A stretch of DNA of 41,142 bases from positions 1 through 41,142 of the forward strand of contig JAFTGB010000009.1 of NCBI GenBank assembly GCA_017458125.1, read 5' to 3'. Numbering within the stretch: the first letter of the stretch is position 1; each line of letters begins with the position of its first letter. Position numbers and translations under genes: made by a program. Below the pieces are notes generated by a model. It worked only from the letters and a program-made list of their open reading frames with translations. It had not been told where the DNA came from and ran no database searches. This document shows, in pieces, positions 1-8,330 of this stretch. The DNA is from Prevotella sp. Lineage in GTDB: Bacteria > Bacteroidota > Bacteroidia > Bacteroidales > Bacteroidaceae.

Positions 1-6
1 AGCTAA

Positions 7-117
7 CTCCCCTCCTTGGAAAGGAGGGGCTGGGGGTGGTTGATAATTCGCAGGTAAATATAATATATTCGTCGATGAAATCAACCCCTCCTAACCTCCC
101 CTTTCCAAGGGGAGGAA
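7..117. repeat. MITE-like inverted repeat
   Basis: The left arm (about 7-44) and right arm (about 80-116) are imperfect reverse complements: both contain a CCCCTCC/GGAGGGG core and end in ATCAACC/GGTTGAT facing an AT-rich centre. Each arm also folds on itself (CCCCTCCTT with AAGGAGGGG; CTCCCCTT with AAGGGGAG). No protein is encoded. This looks like a small non-autonomous repeat or a double hairpin in intergenic DNA. A related single arm lies inside the kinase gene at 34011-34050. Confidence 0.6.
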
Positions 118-184
118 TTAATTAGCCCATTTTGACACACCCGCTTTTCTGTATGTTGCAAGGCAAAATCCTAATAAATAAGGA

Positions 185-215
185 TTGTGGTATTTGCGGG
201 ACTGTCGTACCTTTG
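185..215 (+). promoter_or_regulatory. Bacteroidetes-type promoter of hemG
   Basis: TTG at 185-187 is followed after 20 bp by TACCTTTG at 208-215, matching the Bacteroidetes -33/-7 arrangement. Only 8 nt separate the -7 box from the hemG ATG, so the mRNA would have little or no 5' leader. Confidence 0.6.
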
Positions 216-223
216 CAAACGCA

Positions 224-1630
224 ATGGAAAAGACATGCCGACAGATAACCACTGACGTGACGGTGATAGGTGCAGGACTGACAGGACTGACCACTGCCTA
301 TTGGCTCAGTCGCCGTGGCATCGCGGTTCACGTAGTGGAGAAGCGTGACCGGATAGGCGGACAGATACAGACCAACCACAAGAATGAATTTATATTTGAG
401 ACGGGACCGACGACGGGTTCCGTCTCTACTGCTGAGGTGGCCGAGCTGATGAACGACCTGGCCGCCACCTCCAACGGTAAGTGCCTGCTGGAAGTTGCTC
501 CGGACTCAGCGAAGCGTCGCCTCATCTGGAAGGGCGACCGCTTCCACGACCTGCCTTCTGGTCCCTTGGGCGGACTGACCACCCCGCTGTTCCGCTTCTC
601 TGACAAGTTGCGCATCCTGGGTGAGCCTTGGCGTAGCAAAGGCACCGACCCGGACGAGTCGGTGGGTTCGCTGGCTTGCAGACGCTTGGGCCGCTCGTTC
701 GTCGACTATGCCGTAGACCCGTTTGTCTCCGGTGTCTATGCGGGCAATCCGGACACGCTCGTCACGCGTTACGCTCTGCCTAAGCTCTACAATCTGGAGC
801 AGCAGTACGGCAGTTTCATCCGTGGTGCCATGGCCAAGATGAAGGAGCCTAAGAGCGACCGCGACCGGCTGGCCACGAAGAAAGTCTTTTCTGCCCGAGG
901 CGGACTGAGCCACATCCCTGAAGCCGAGGCCGACGCCATAGGCCGTGACCATATCACTCTCGCGGCCACCGGCGTACAGGTGCGTCCTGCCGGTGATAAC
1001 TGGCAGACCACTTTCACCGATGCTGAAGGCACGACTTGCCAGCTGACGAGCCGCCATGTTGTCACAACATGCGGAGCCTACGAGCTGCCAGCCCTGTTGC
1101 CCTTTATAGAAGAGGAACGCATGAAAGCCGTCTCCTCGCTGCACTATGCGCCCGTCATGGAAGTGAACGTCGGCATGACCGACACCTACGGTGGCGACTA
1201 CATCGCCTTTGGCGGTCTGGTGCCCACCGTGGAGCACAAGCCCGTGTTGGGCATCCTCTTTCCCTCGGCCTGCTTTACGGGACGTGCACCGCAGGGTGGG
1301 GCACTGTTCTCGTTCTTCCTCGGTGGCGTGCGCCATCCTGACATGCTCGACCTCAGCGACGACAAAGTGCAGCACATCGTAACGGAAAGTCTGCACACCA
1401 TGCTGAAGTTTCCGCGCGAGGCCCGCCCTGCCTTCATTGACATCTCGCGCCACCAGAAGGCCATTCCGCAATATACTGCCGACAGCGGCCAGCGCTTCGA
1501 GGCGGTCAGCGCCATGGAGCGCGACTACCCCGGCCTCACCATTGGCGGCAACCTGCGCGACGGCATCGGCATGGGGCACCGCATCACGCAGGCTGCACTG
1601 ATAGCCAAATGTATAATAAATAAGAAATAA
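224..1630 (+). CDS. hemG: protoporphyrinogen oxidase (HemG/HemY-type flavoprotein)
   Basis: A 468-residue FAD-dependent amine-oxidase-fold protein. It has an N-terminal dinucleotide-binding motif GAGLTG at residues 16-21, followed by the VEKRDRIGGQI signature that contacts the flavin, and a C-terminal GGNLRDGIGMGHRI segment that closes the FAD site, as in HemY-type protoporphyrinogen IX oxidases. The expected reaction is oxidation of protoporphyrinogen IX to protoporphyrin IX, the penultimate step of haem synthesis, at the cytoplasmic face of the membrane. I chose ATG 224 over an upstream in-frame start at 185 because the flavin motif then sits at the usual distance from the N terminus and the promoter overlaps the longer version. 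No other haem gene is present; the next gene is a TonB-dependent receptor 31 bp downstream. Confidence 0.88.
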   Translation: MEKTCRQITTDVTVIGAGLTGLTTAYWLSRRGIAVHVVEKRDRIGGQIQTNHKNEFIFETGPTTGSVSTAEVAELMNDLAATSNGKCLLEVAPDSAKRRLIWKGDRFHDLPSGPLGGLTTPLFRFSDKLRILGEPWRSKGTDPDESVGSLACRRLGRSFVDYAVDPFVSGVYAGNPDTLVTRYALPKLYNLEQQYGSFIRGAMAKMKEPKSDRDRLATKKVFSARGGLSHIPEAEADAIGRDHITLAATGVQVRPAGDNWQTTFTDAEGTTCQLTSRHVVTTCGAYELPALLPFIEEERMKAVSSLHYAPVMEVNVGMTDTYGGDYIAFGGLVPTVEHKPVLGILFPSACFTGRAPQGGALFSFFLGGVRHPDMLDLSDDKVQHIVTESLHTMLKFPREARPAFIDISRHQKAIPQYTADSGQRFEAVSAMERDYPGLTIGGNLRDGIGMGHRITQAALIAKCIINKK

Positions 1631-1661
1631 GAAATAAAAAATAAGAATTAGTAAGGATAAT

Positions 1662-4058
1662 ATGAAGAAAACAGTATTGACGGCATTGGCCGTCAGCATG
1701 ATGATGCCCGCCATGGCCGAACACACGGAGGCTATTGCCGACACATCGCGCGTCTATGACCTTGACGAAGTCGTCGTCGTCTCACAGTCCAAGGAGTACA
1801 TGAAACTACGTCAGCAGCCGCTCAGTTCGACGGTGCTGACGACCAATGAAATTGGAAGCCTGTCGGTGCGCGACCTGCGCGAGATTTCCGACTTCGTCCC
1901 CTCGTTTGTTATGCCTAACTACGGTGCACGCTTCACCTCGTCCATCTACGTGCGAGGCATCGGCTCACGCGTCAACAGCCCGTCGATGGGTATCTACATC
2001 GACGACATTCCCCTGATGAACAAGTCGGCCTTCAACAGCCACACATGGCAGCTGGACCGCGTCGACATTCTTCGCGGCCCGCAGGGAACACTCTACGGCA
2101 TCAATACCGAGGGCGGTCTGGTGCGCCAGTACACCAAGAACCCCATGCGCTATCAGGGCACCGACATCAACTTAGGCATCGGCTCCCGCTTCTACCGCAA
2201 CGCCGAGGTGGCACACTACCAGAAGCTGAATGAGAAGTTTGCCTTCTCCGTGGCTGCTTTCTACGACGGCACCAACGGTTTCTGGAAGAACGCACTGAAC
2301 GGCGAGCGTGCCGACGACATGAACGAGGCCGGCGGACGCCTGCGCATGGTCTTCCAGCCTACCCGGAAGCTGTCGTTCGATTGGATGGCCGACTACCAGT
2401 TTGTGCGCCAGAAGGCTTACCCCTATGGTGTGCTCGACCCTGTGAGCGGCGACGTGCTCAGCGACCCTAACCAGAACCACCAGAGCAAGTATAAGCGCAA
2501 CATGCTGAACACGGGTCTGGCCATCAAATACCAGGGACTGGGTTTCGACTTCCATAGCAACACCAGCTATCAGTTCCTCAAAGACAACCTGTTCATGGAC
2601 AACGACTATTCCGACATCGACTTCGTCAACGTCGACCAGTCGCAGCTCAGCAATGCCCTGACGCAGGAGTTTACCGTGAAGAGTAACAACCAGAGCCGCT
2701 GGCACTGGACGATGGGTGTCTTTGGCTCCTACACATGGCTGAAGACCACTGCTCCTAACACCTTTGGTACGGCGTTCAGCAGCATGATGTCGCAGCAGAT
2801 TGGCGGCATGATATACCAGCAAATGCTCAAGTCCATGGCTGCCCGCATGGGCGAGGAGGCTGCTGCCGCGGCCATCCAGCGTGCCGGCGGTGTCAATATC
2901 GGCATGTCGCTGTCCGTGCCTTGCCTCTTCCGTACCCCGCAGTTCAATCTGGGCGTCTTCCATGAGTCCAACATTGACATCACCGACCATCTGACGGCTA
3001 CGTTAGGTCTGCGCTACGACTACACCCACGCCAAGCTTGACTACGACACGCAGGGCATCTCCGTCCTTGACTTCAACATCATGGGTGCTGCCGCCAAGGC
3101 CAGCCTTAACACCGTCTTCGCCCACACCGAGAAGGCCAACTTCAACCAGCTGCTGCCTAAGATAGGGCTGACCTATAAGTTCGACAACGGCAGCAACATC
3201 TACGCCCTGGTCACCAAGGGTTATCGTGCTGGTGGATTCAATGTGCAGATGTTTGGCGACATCATCCAGAGCGATGTGCAGACAAGTCTTCAAAGCGTGA
3301 TGCAGACTGCCATGCAGAGCCACCAGGATGTAATCATCTCAAAGAATACCCACTCCGATGAGGTCTATGCCTCGCTGCTTGAGGGCATCAAGTTCAAGCC
3401 CGAGGAGTCGTGGAACTATGAGGTGGGCACGCACCTCAACCTGTTCGACAACCTCATTCATGCCGACCTCTCAGCCTTCTACATGCAGATACGCAACCAA
3501 CAACTCTCTGTTTTCACCGAGGACTACGGCTACGGTCGCAAGATGGTCAATGCTGGCAAGAGCTACAGCTGCGGCGTCGAGGCCACCCTGCGTGGCAGCG
3601 CACTGAGCAACCATCTGTCGTGGTCGGTGGCTTACGGCTACACCCATGCCGCCTTCAAGGAGTACACCACCAAGGCCAGTGCACGCGGCGAGGTGGTTGA
3701 CTACAAAGACAACAAGGTGCCTTTCGTGCCTGCCCACACCCTGTCGGCCATGGCTGACTACCGCTTCGACTTCAGCGACCAGTTTGTCAAGAGTCTGACC
3801 GTGGGTGCCAACTTCAACGCCCAGGGCAAGACGTGGTGGGACGAGGCCAACACTTACTCGCAGAAGTTCTACGGCGTCTTGGGCGCCCACGTGTGTGCTG
3901 ACTTCGGTGTGTTCAAACTCAATGTCTGGGGACGTAACCTCACCGATACCCGTTACAACACGTTCGCCTTCTCCAGCAAAGCCACAGGTAAGGAGGTATT
4001 CATGGCACAGCGTGGAAATCCCTTCCAAGTGGGTGCTGATTTGAGTATTCATTTTTAA
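1662..4058 (+). CDS. TonB-dependent outer-membrane receptor, possibly for porphyrin or haem
   Basis: A 798-residue receptor with a signal peptide ending near residue 19, a TonB-box-like DEVVVVS segment, a plug domain at about 35-160 (IYVRGIGSR, DRVDILRGPQGTLYG) and a beta-barrel ending in the aromatic-terminated DLSIHF. It lacks the N-terminal carboxypeptidase-like domain typical of SusC proteins and has no SusD partner, which argues for a small chelate ligand rather than glycans. It follows hemG after 31 bp of A-rich DNA with an AAGGA ribosome-binding sequence, so the two are probably cotranscribed. Residues about 366-421 form an unusual Met/Ala-rich insertion in the barrel, probably an extracellular loop. 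Receptor class is firm. Porphyrin specificity is inferred only from the hemG linkage. Confidence 0.85.
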   Translation: MKKTVLTALAVSMMMPAMAEHTEAIADTSRVYDLDEVVVVSQSKEYMKLRQQPLSSTVLTTNEIGSLSVRDLREISDFVPSFVMPNYGARFTSSIYVRGIGSRVNSPSMGIYIDDIPLMNKSAFNSHTWQLDRVDILRGPQGTLYGINTEGGLVRQYTKNPMRYQGTDINLGIGSRFYRNAEVAHYQKLNEKFAFSVAAFYDGTNGFWKNALNGERADDMNEAGGRLRMVFQPTRKLSFDWMADYQFVRQKAYPYGVLDPVSGDVLSDPNQNHQSKYKRNMLNTGLAIKYQGLGFDFHSNTSYQFLKDNLFMDNDYSDIDFVNVDQSQLSNALTQEFTVKSNNQSRWHWTMGVFGSYTWLKTTAPNTFGTAFSSMMSQQIGGMIYQQMLKSMAARMGEEAAAAAIQRAGGVNIGMSLSVPCLFRTPQFNLGVFHESNIDITDHLTATLGLRYDYTHAKLDYDTQGISVLDFNIMGAAAKASLNTVFAHTEKANFNQLLPKIGLTYKFDNGSNIYALVTKGYRAGGFNVQMFGDIIQSDVQTSLQSVMQTAMQSHQDVIISKNTHSDEVYASLLEGIKFKPEESWNYEVGTHLNLFDNLIHADLSAFYMQIRNQQLSVFTEDYGYGRKMVNAGKSYSCGVEATLRGSALSNHLSWSVAYGYTHAAFKEYTTKASARGEVVDYKDNKVPFVPAHTLSAMADYRFDFSDQFVKSLTVGANFNAQGKTWWDEANTYSQKFYGVLGAHVCADFGVFKLNVWGRNLTDTRYNTFAFSSKATGKEVFMAQRGNPFQVGADLSIHF

Positions 4059-4083
4059 CTAAAACACGCAAAACAAGTTAAAG

Positions 4084-4099
4084 ACGTTAAAATTAACGT
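4084..4099. promoter_or_regulatory. 16-bp palindrome upstream of rprX
   Basis: ACGTTAA and TTAACGT are separated by AA, giving 7-bp perfect arms. The surrounding GTTAAAG/CTTTATTAAC extends the dyad imperfectly. It lies between the receptor stop codon and the rprX -7 box and could be an operator or a weak AT-rich terminator. Confidence 0.35.
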
Positions 4100-4141
4100 A
4101 CTTTATTAACTAACGGACTTCTTCATGTCGGGAAAAATATT

Positions 4142-4149
4142 TAACTTTG
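4142..4149 (+). promoter_or_regulatory. -7 box of rprX promoter
   Basis: TAACTTTG lies 8 nt before the rprX ATG at 4158. The -33 element is weak, so activator help is possible. The spacing again predicts a nearly leaderless transcript. Confidence 0.45.
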
Positions 4150-4157
4150 CCCCCGAT

Positions 4158-5717
4158 ATGAAGAAGTCTACTATTTGGATTATAGCCGTCATCATGGGAC
4201 TCTCGTTCCTGGCACTGCTTTTTCTCCAGTTCTCCTATGTCGAGGAGATGGTTAAGATGAAGAAGGAGCAGTTCGACGAGAGTGTCAACCACTCGCTTTA
4301 TCAGGCTGCCCACAACCTGGAGGTCAACGAGACGCTGCGCTATCTGGAGAAAGATGTCAACGAAACCGAGCGACGGGCCTTCCGGCAGGACTCCGTGATG
4401 GTCGACGGACTGGGTGGCACCATCAAGCACTCACACCAGTTTGCCGTTGCCGCCGACGACGGGACGGTCTACAGCTCGTTCCAGGTCAAGGCATTCAAGA
4501 TGAAGCCCTCCTCCGTGCCCAAGGCTATGATACTGCGCAAGGACAAGAACTCGCTGGCAGATGCTGCCAAGTCGATGCAGGAGATAGTGCGCAACCGCTA
4601 CGTCTACCAGAAAGCCCTGCTTGACGAAGTCGTCTACAGCATTCTCTACACCGCCAGCGACAAGCCCCTGAACGAGCGCATTAACTTCCGCATGCTGGAC
4701 AACGACATCCGTAACGAGCTGGCCAACAACGGCATCAACATACCCTACCACTTCACCGTCTCCACCAGCGACGGGCGCGAGGTATACCGCTGTCCTGACT
4801 ACTCGGAGGAAGGCGAGCAGTATTCCTATTCGCAGGTGCTCTTCCGCAACGACCCCCAGTCGAAGATGGGTATTGTCAAGATACATTTCCCCGAGATGAG
4901 CAACTACATCTTCTCCTCGGTGCGGTTCATGATACCCAGCATCATCTTCACCATCGTGCTGCTCATCACCTTTATCTTCACCATCGTCGTCATCTTCCGC
5001 CAGAAGCGATACTCTGAAATCAAGAACGACTTCATCAACAACATGACGCACGAGCTGAAGACACCCATTGCCTCCATATCGTTAGCCGCACAGATGATGA
5101 ACGACGACAGCGTACCCAAGACACCACAGATGACACGCCATTTGGGTACGGTCATCAGCGACGAGTCCAAACGGTTGCGCTTCCTCGTGGAAAAGGTGCT
5201 CCAGATGTCTATGTTCGACAAGAAGAGCGTCGTCTTCAAAAAGAAAGAGCTCGACCTTAACGAGATGGTGGAGCAGATAGCCCAGACCTTCAGCCTGCGC
5301 GTGGAGCATACCGGCGGCAAGATATACACGGAGATAGAAGCTGTCGACTCTGCTATCTACGTCGACGAGGTACATTTCCAGAACGCCATCACCAACCTTA
5401 TGGACAATGCCGTCAAGTACCGCAAGCAGGACGAGCCCCTCAACATCTACATACGTACTTGGAACGACCACGACCGACTCTGCCTCTCCATACGCGATAC
5501 CGGGCAGGGCATCAAGCGCGAGAACCTGCGTAAGATATTCGACAAGTTCTACCGTGTCCACACCGGCAACAAGCACGACGTCAAGGGCTTCGGCCTTGGT
5601 CTGGCCTACGTCAAGAAGGTCGTCGACCTCCATCAGGGCGACATCAAGGCCGAAAGCGAGTTGGGTAAAGGTACCAAGTTCACCATTTCACTGCCAGTGC
5701 TGAGAGATGAGAACTGA
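4158..5717 (+). CDS. rprX: sensor histidine kinase RprX
   Basis: A 519-residue inner-membrane histidine kinase. TM1 lies at about 5-25, then a periplasmic domain to about 255, TM2 (IIFTIVLLITFIFTIVVIF) near 260-280, a HisKA domain with the phospho-acceptor His298 in NNMTHELKTP, and a HATPase domain with N box NLMDNAVKYR, G1 DTGQGI, F box FDKFYR and G2 GFGLGLAYV. Together with the adjacent regulator it matches the RprX/RprY pair of Bacteroides and Porphyromonas. ATG 4158 was chosen over 4125 because the hydrophobic N terminus starts there and a -7 box occupies the intervening DNA. The stop lies inside a tandem 14-bp repeat. Confidence 0.88.
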   Translation: MKKSTIWIIAVIMGLSFLALLFLQFSYVEEMVKMKKEQFDESVNHSLYQAAHNLEVNETLRYLEKDVNETERRAFRQDSVMVDGLGGTIKHSHQFAVAADDGTVYSSFQVKAFKMKPSSVPKAMILRKDKNSLADAAKSMQEIVRNRYVYQKALLDEVVYSILYTASDKPLNERINFRMLDNDIRNELANNGINIPYHFTVSTSDGREVYRCPDYSEEGEQYSYSQVLFRNDPQSKMGIVKIHFPEMSNYIFSSVRFMIPSIIFTIVLLITFIFTIVVIFRQKRYSEIKNDFINNMTHELKTPIASISLAAQMMNDDSVPKTPQMTRHLGTVISDESKRLRFLVEKVLQMSMFDKKSVVFKKKELDLNEMVEQIAQTFSLRVEHTGGKIYTEIEAVDSAIYVDEVHFQNAITNLMDNAVKYRKQDEPLNIYIRTWNDHDRLCLSIRDTGQGIKRENLRKIFDKFYRVHTGNKHDVKGFGLGLAYVKKVVDLHQGDIKAESELGKGTKFTISLPVLRDEN

Positions 5718-5736
5718 GAAGTGAGAACTGAGAAGT
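5709..5736. repeat. tandem 14-bp repeat
   Basis: GAGAACTGAGAAGT occurs twice back to back, starting within the last codons of rprX. Similar GAGAAGTGAGA runs occur after rprY at about 6576-6606, so the repeats flank rprY on both sides. Confidence 0.7.
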
Positions 5737-5826
5737 GAGAGGTATGATTACTCTGGTGGCGAAGACGAAAACGAAGACGAAGAACTGTTCTCTTGCTTCT
5801 TGCCTCTTGCTTCTAATAAATAGTAA

Positions 5827-5857
5827 AATAGTCAAATAGTATAATAGTCAAATAGTA
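5827..5857. repeat. AT-rich direct repeat before rprY
   Basis: AATAGTCAAATAGTA occurs at 5827-5841 and 5843-5857 (16-bp period), with partial units on either side. No promoter box is evident between it and the rprY start, so rprY may depend on rprX transcription. Confidence 0.6.
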
Positions 5858-5874
5858 AAATTATTTATTAGGTT

Positions 5875-6573
5875 ATGGACGAAAAACTGAAAATTCTTCT
5901 TTGCGAAGACGACGAGAACCTGGGAATGCTGTTGCGTGAATACCTGGCCGCCAAAGGCTACATGGCTGAGCTCTGCCCCGACGGCGACGCCGGCTATAAG
6001 GCATTCCTCAAAACCAAGTTCGACATTTGCGTGCTCGACGTGATGATGCCCAAGAAAGACGGCTTCACGCTGGCACAGGAAATCCGTCAGGCCAACCCCG
6101 ACATCCCCATCATCTTCCTTACTGCCAAGACGCTCAAGGAGGACATCCTCGAAGGTTTCAAGATCGGTGCCGACGACTACATCACGAAACCCTTCAGCAT
6201 GGAGGAGCTCGTCTTCCGCGTAGAAGCCATCCTGCGCCGTGTTCGTGGCAAGAAAAACCGCGAAAGCTCCGTATACCACATCGGAAAGTTCACCTTCGAC
6301 ACCCAGAAGCAGCTGCTCATCATCGGCGAGAAGCAGACCAAGCTCACTACCAAGGAGAACGAGCTGCTGGCGCTGCTCTGTTCGCACGCCAACGAGATAC
6401 TGCAGCGCGACTTCGCCCTGAAGACCATTTGGATTGACGACAACTACTTCAACGCCCGTTCCATGGACGTCTACATCACCAAGCTGCGCAAACACCTCAA
6501 AGACGACTCGCAGATTGAAATCATCAACATCCACGGCAAGGGCTACAAGCTCATCACGCCGGAGGAAGACTAA
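5875..6573 (+). CDS. rprY: response regulator RprY (OmpR family)
   Basis: A 232-residue OmpR/PhoB-type regulator. The receiver domain (about 5-120) has the acidic pair EDD near residues 11-13, phospho-acceptor Asp55 in CVLDVMMP, Thr in FLTAKT and Lys105 in DYITKPF. A winged-helix DNA-binding domain follows at about 130-230 (TTKENELLALL, RSMDVYITKLRKHL, IHGKGYKL). The conserved core is very like RprY of Bacteroidales, which I recognise from memory. It lies 157 bp after rprX and is presumably phosphorylated by it. In Porphyromonas RprY is linked to oxidative stress and sodium metabolism; that role is carried over here only by homology. Confidence 0.9.
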   Translation: MDEKLKILLCEDDENLGMLLREYLAAKGYMAELCPDGDAGYKAFLKTKFDICVLDVMMPKKDGFTLAQEIRQANPDIPIIFLTAKTLKEDILEGFKIGADDYITKPFSMEELVFRVEAILRRVRGKKNRESSVYHIGKFTFDTQKQLLIIGEKQTKLTTKENELLALLCSHANEILQRDFALKTIWIDDNYFNARSMDVYITKLRKHLKDDSQIEIINIHGKGYKLITPEED

Positions 6574-6595
6574 AAGATGAGAAGTGAGAAATGAG

Positions 6596-6642
6596 AAGTG
6601 AGAGTTGAGAGATATGAAATGCTACTCAACTCTCACTTTTTT
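6596..6642 (+). terminator. Rho-independent terminator after rprY
   Basis: A perfect 14-bp stem, AAGTGAGAGTTGAG (6596-6609) with CTCAACTCTCACTT (6625-6638), is followed by a run of six T. The left arm derives from the GAGAAGTGAGA repeat family. Confidence 0.85.
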
Positions 6643-6719
6643 CATTTTAAATAACAAAACATCAGCGGTTCGATAGAAATGTATCAGCCGCAGTGGTAAA
6701 AAACATTGGCGGCGGTGGC

Positions 6720-6826
6720 GAATTTGATGCCCCGCGGTTCCAAATTTGATTATCCGATTTACCAAAACGGGTGATACTTTTTGGTGCCGCGGGGCATCAA
6801 ATTCGGTGCCGCCGGGCATCAAATTC
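6720..6826. repeat. cluster of three 22-bp units, one inverted and two tandem
   Basis: A perfect 18-bp inverted repeat (6720-6737 with 6787-6804, core GCCCCGCGG/CCGCGGGGC flanked by AATTTGAT/ATCAAATT) encloses 49 bp. The right arm is part of a 22-bp unit (6783-6804) repeated directly at 6805-6826 with a single G-to-C change. The gap from 6643 to 6952 holds nothing else I recognise. Confidence 0.7.
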
Positions 6827-6952
6827 CAAACTCTTGATTATCAATACGGAACGGGCGCCTATTTGTTTAGCCTGCAAGCCGCAGCCAGCAGTGATAGAAT
6901 AGACAGTTTCTCGGAGTAGGCATAGTACCGGTTTCAAAAACAGCACTGAATA

Positions 6953-6984
6953 TTTGGTGGTAAAAAAATAATTAACTAACTTTG
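6953..6984 (+). promoter_or_regulatory. promoter of the nitroreductase-maf unit
   Basis: TTTG at 6953-6956 and TAACTTTG at 6977-6984 are 20 bp apart, a textbook Bacteroidetes -33/-7 pair. The ATG lies 23 bp downstream of the -7 box. Confidence 0.7.
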
Positions 6985-7007
6985 CAGCATACACCTATTT
7001 ATATATT

Positions 7008-7532
7008 ATGGAATTCAAGGATTTAGTACAGGTGCGCCGTTCGCACCGTAAGTTTACGGAAGAGGAGATTGACGGCGAGGCCGTGAAATTGATATTGCGT
7101 GCCGGGCTGATGTCGCCGACATCGAAGGGCCAGCGTGCGTGGCAGTTTGTGGTGGTTGACGATAAGACGGACTTGGAGAAACTGTCCGACGCCAAGGACA
7201 TGGGCGGACAGTTTCTGAAGGGTGCTCCGTTGGCCATCGTCGTGTTGGGCGACCCCATGCAGAACGACTGCTGGGTGGAGGACGGCTCGATAGCCGCCAT
7301 TTCAATGCAGTATCAGGCCGAGGCCCTTGGGCTGGGGTCATGCTGGATACAGATGCGCGGCCGTGGCCTGTCGGACGGCACGAGTGCCGACACCGTCATT
7401 CAGGGTGTGCTCGACATACCCGAGAACCTGTCGTGCCTCTGCATTGTGGCCATCGGTCATAAGGCTGACGAGCGCAAACCCCAGAACGAGGACAAACTGA
7501 AGTGGGAGAACGTTCACTTGAATAAGTTCTGA
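7008..7532 (+). CDS. nitroreductase-family FMN oxidoreductase
   Basis: A 174-residue protein of the nitroreductase fold, which binds FMN and uses NAD(P)H to reduce nitro compounds, quinones or unknown physiological acceptors. Visible family features are the N-terminal VQVRRSHRKF segment (FMN phosphate contacts), MSPTSKGQRAWQFVVV, the central AAISMQYQAEALGLGSCWIQMRG core, and the C-terminal IVAIGHKADERKP. The length fits the small Bacteroidales members. It is first in a unit with the DUF2520, kdsC-like and maf genes, and its stop overlaps the next start by one base (TGATG). The substrate cannot be told from sequence. Confidence 0.85.
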   Translation: MEFKDLVQVRRSHRKFTEEEIDGEAVKLILRAGLMSPTSKGQRAWQFVVVDDKTDLEKLSDAKDMGGQFLKGAPLAIVVLGDPMQNDCWVEDGSIAAISMQYQAEALGLGSCWIQMRGRGLSDGTSADTVIQGVLDIPENLSCLCIVAIGHKADERKPQNEDKLKWENVHLNKF

Positions 7533-8302
7533 TGCGCACGGTACTGGTAGGTGCTGGCCGTCTGGCCACCAACTTAGGTCGTGCGCTGCGCGATGCCGGT
7601 CATGACGTCATGTGCGTGTATAGCCGCACCCAGGCGTCGGCCGAGGCACTGGCAACCCTGTTGGGCTGCCGTAGCACGACCAGCATAGCCGAACTGCCCG
7701 CCGAGGCCGACCTCTTCATCGTCAGCGTCAAGGACGACGCGCTGGCGGGGCTCATACCGCAACTCGTCGAGGGTAGGGAAGGGCAGGTGTTTGTCCACAC
7801 GGCGGGCTCCATGTCCATGTCGCTGTTTGAGGGGTATGCCACCCGTTACGGCGTGTTCTACCCCATGCAGTCGTTCTCAAAAGAACGTCTTGTGGACTTC
7901 AGGAGCATCCCGCTGTTTTTGGAGGCCAGCGACGCGGCCACGCTGAACCTGCTGAAAACGCTGGCGGCCACGCTGAGCGACAGCACGTATGTGTTAAGTA
8001 GTGACGAGCGCCAGTACCTGCACTTGGCGGCGGTCTTCGCCTGCAACTTCGTCAACCACTGTTATGCCCGCTCAGCCGAGGTGCTGGAGCGTCATGGCAT
8101 CCCCTTCGACGTCATGCTGCCCCTGATAGACGAGACGGCGCGTAAGGTGCACCATTTGCATCCCCGCATGGCCCAGACGGGGCCCGCCGTTCGCTACGAC
8201 GAGGGCGTCCTCAGCAAGCAACGTCAGCTGTTGGCCGACAACTCCTTAGCGCAAGCCATATACGACCTGATGTCGCGTAGCATTCATGAGGTTAGTGGTT
8301 AG
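7532..8302 (+). CDS. Rossmann-like plus DUF2520 domain protein
   Basis: A 256-residue protein with an N-terminal dinucleotide-binding fold (GAGRLATNLGRAL near residues 7-19, then VYSRT at the end of beta-2) and a C-terminal all-helical DUF2520 domain (about 120-250, including HLAAVFACNFVNHCY and LIDETARKVHHLHP). Relatives are often labelled NADP oxidoreductase, but no reaction is established. The arrangement resembles 6-phosphogluconate-dehydrogenase-type enzymes, in which the helical domain completes the active site. It is translationally coupled to the nitroreductase and precedes the kdsC-like gene. Confidence 0.8.
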   Translation: MRTVLVGAGRLATNLGRALRDAGHDVMCVYSRTQASAEALATLLGCRSTTSIAELPAEADLFIVSVKDDALAGLIPQLVEGREGQVFVHTAGSMSMSLFEGYATRYGVFYPMQSFSKERLVDFRSIPLFLEASDAATLNLLKTLAATLSDSTYVLSSDERQYLHLAAVFACNFVNHCYARSAEVLERHGIPFDVMLPLIDETARKVHHLHPRMAQTGPAVRYDEGVLSKQRQLLADNSLAQAIYDLMSRSIHEVSG

Positions 8303-8330
8303 AGTAATCATGATTCTCAATTCTTAAAGG

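Noticed and set aside
506-1744. 412-codon open frame on the minus strand across hemG
   Set aside because: It is the complement of the well-supported hemG frame; composition is low-complexity His/Val/Ala-rich and no domain is visible.
2172-2990. 272-codon minus-strand frame inside the TonB-dependent receptor
   Set aside because: Antisense shadow of a high-GC coding region with no recognisable motif or promoter.
6738-6786. Invertible promoter between inverted repeats
   Set aside because: Perfect inverted repeats are present, but the enclosed DNA has only a poor TAnnTTTG-like box and no -33 element, and no recombinase gene is near.
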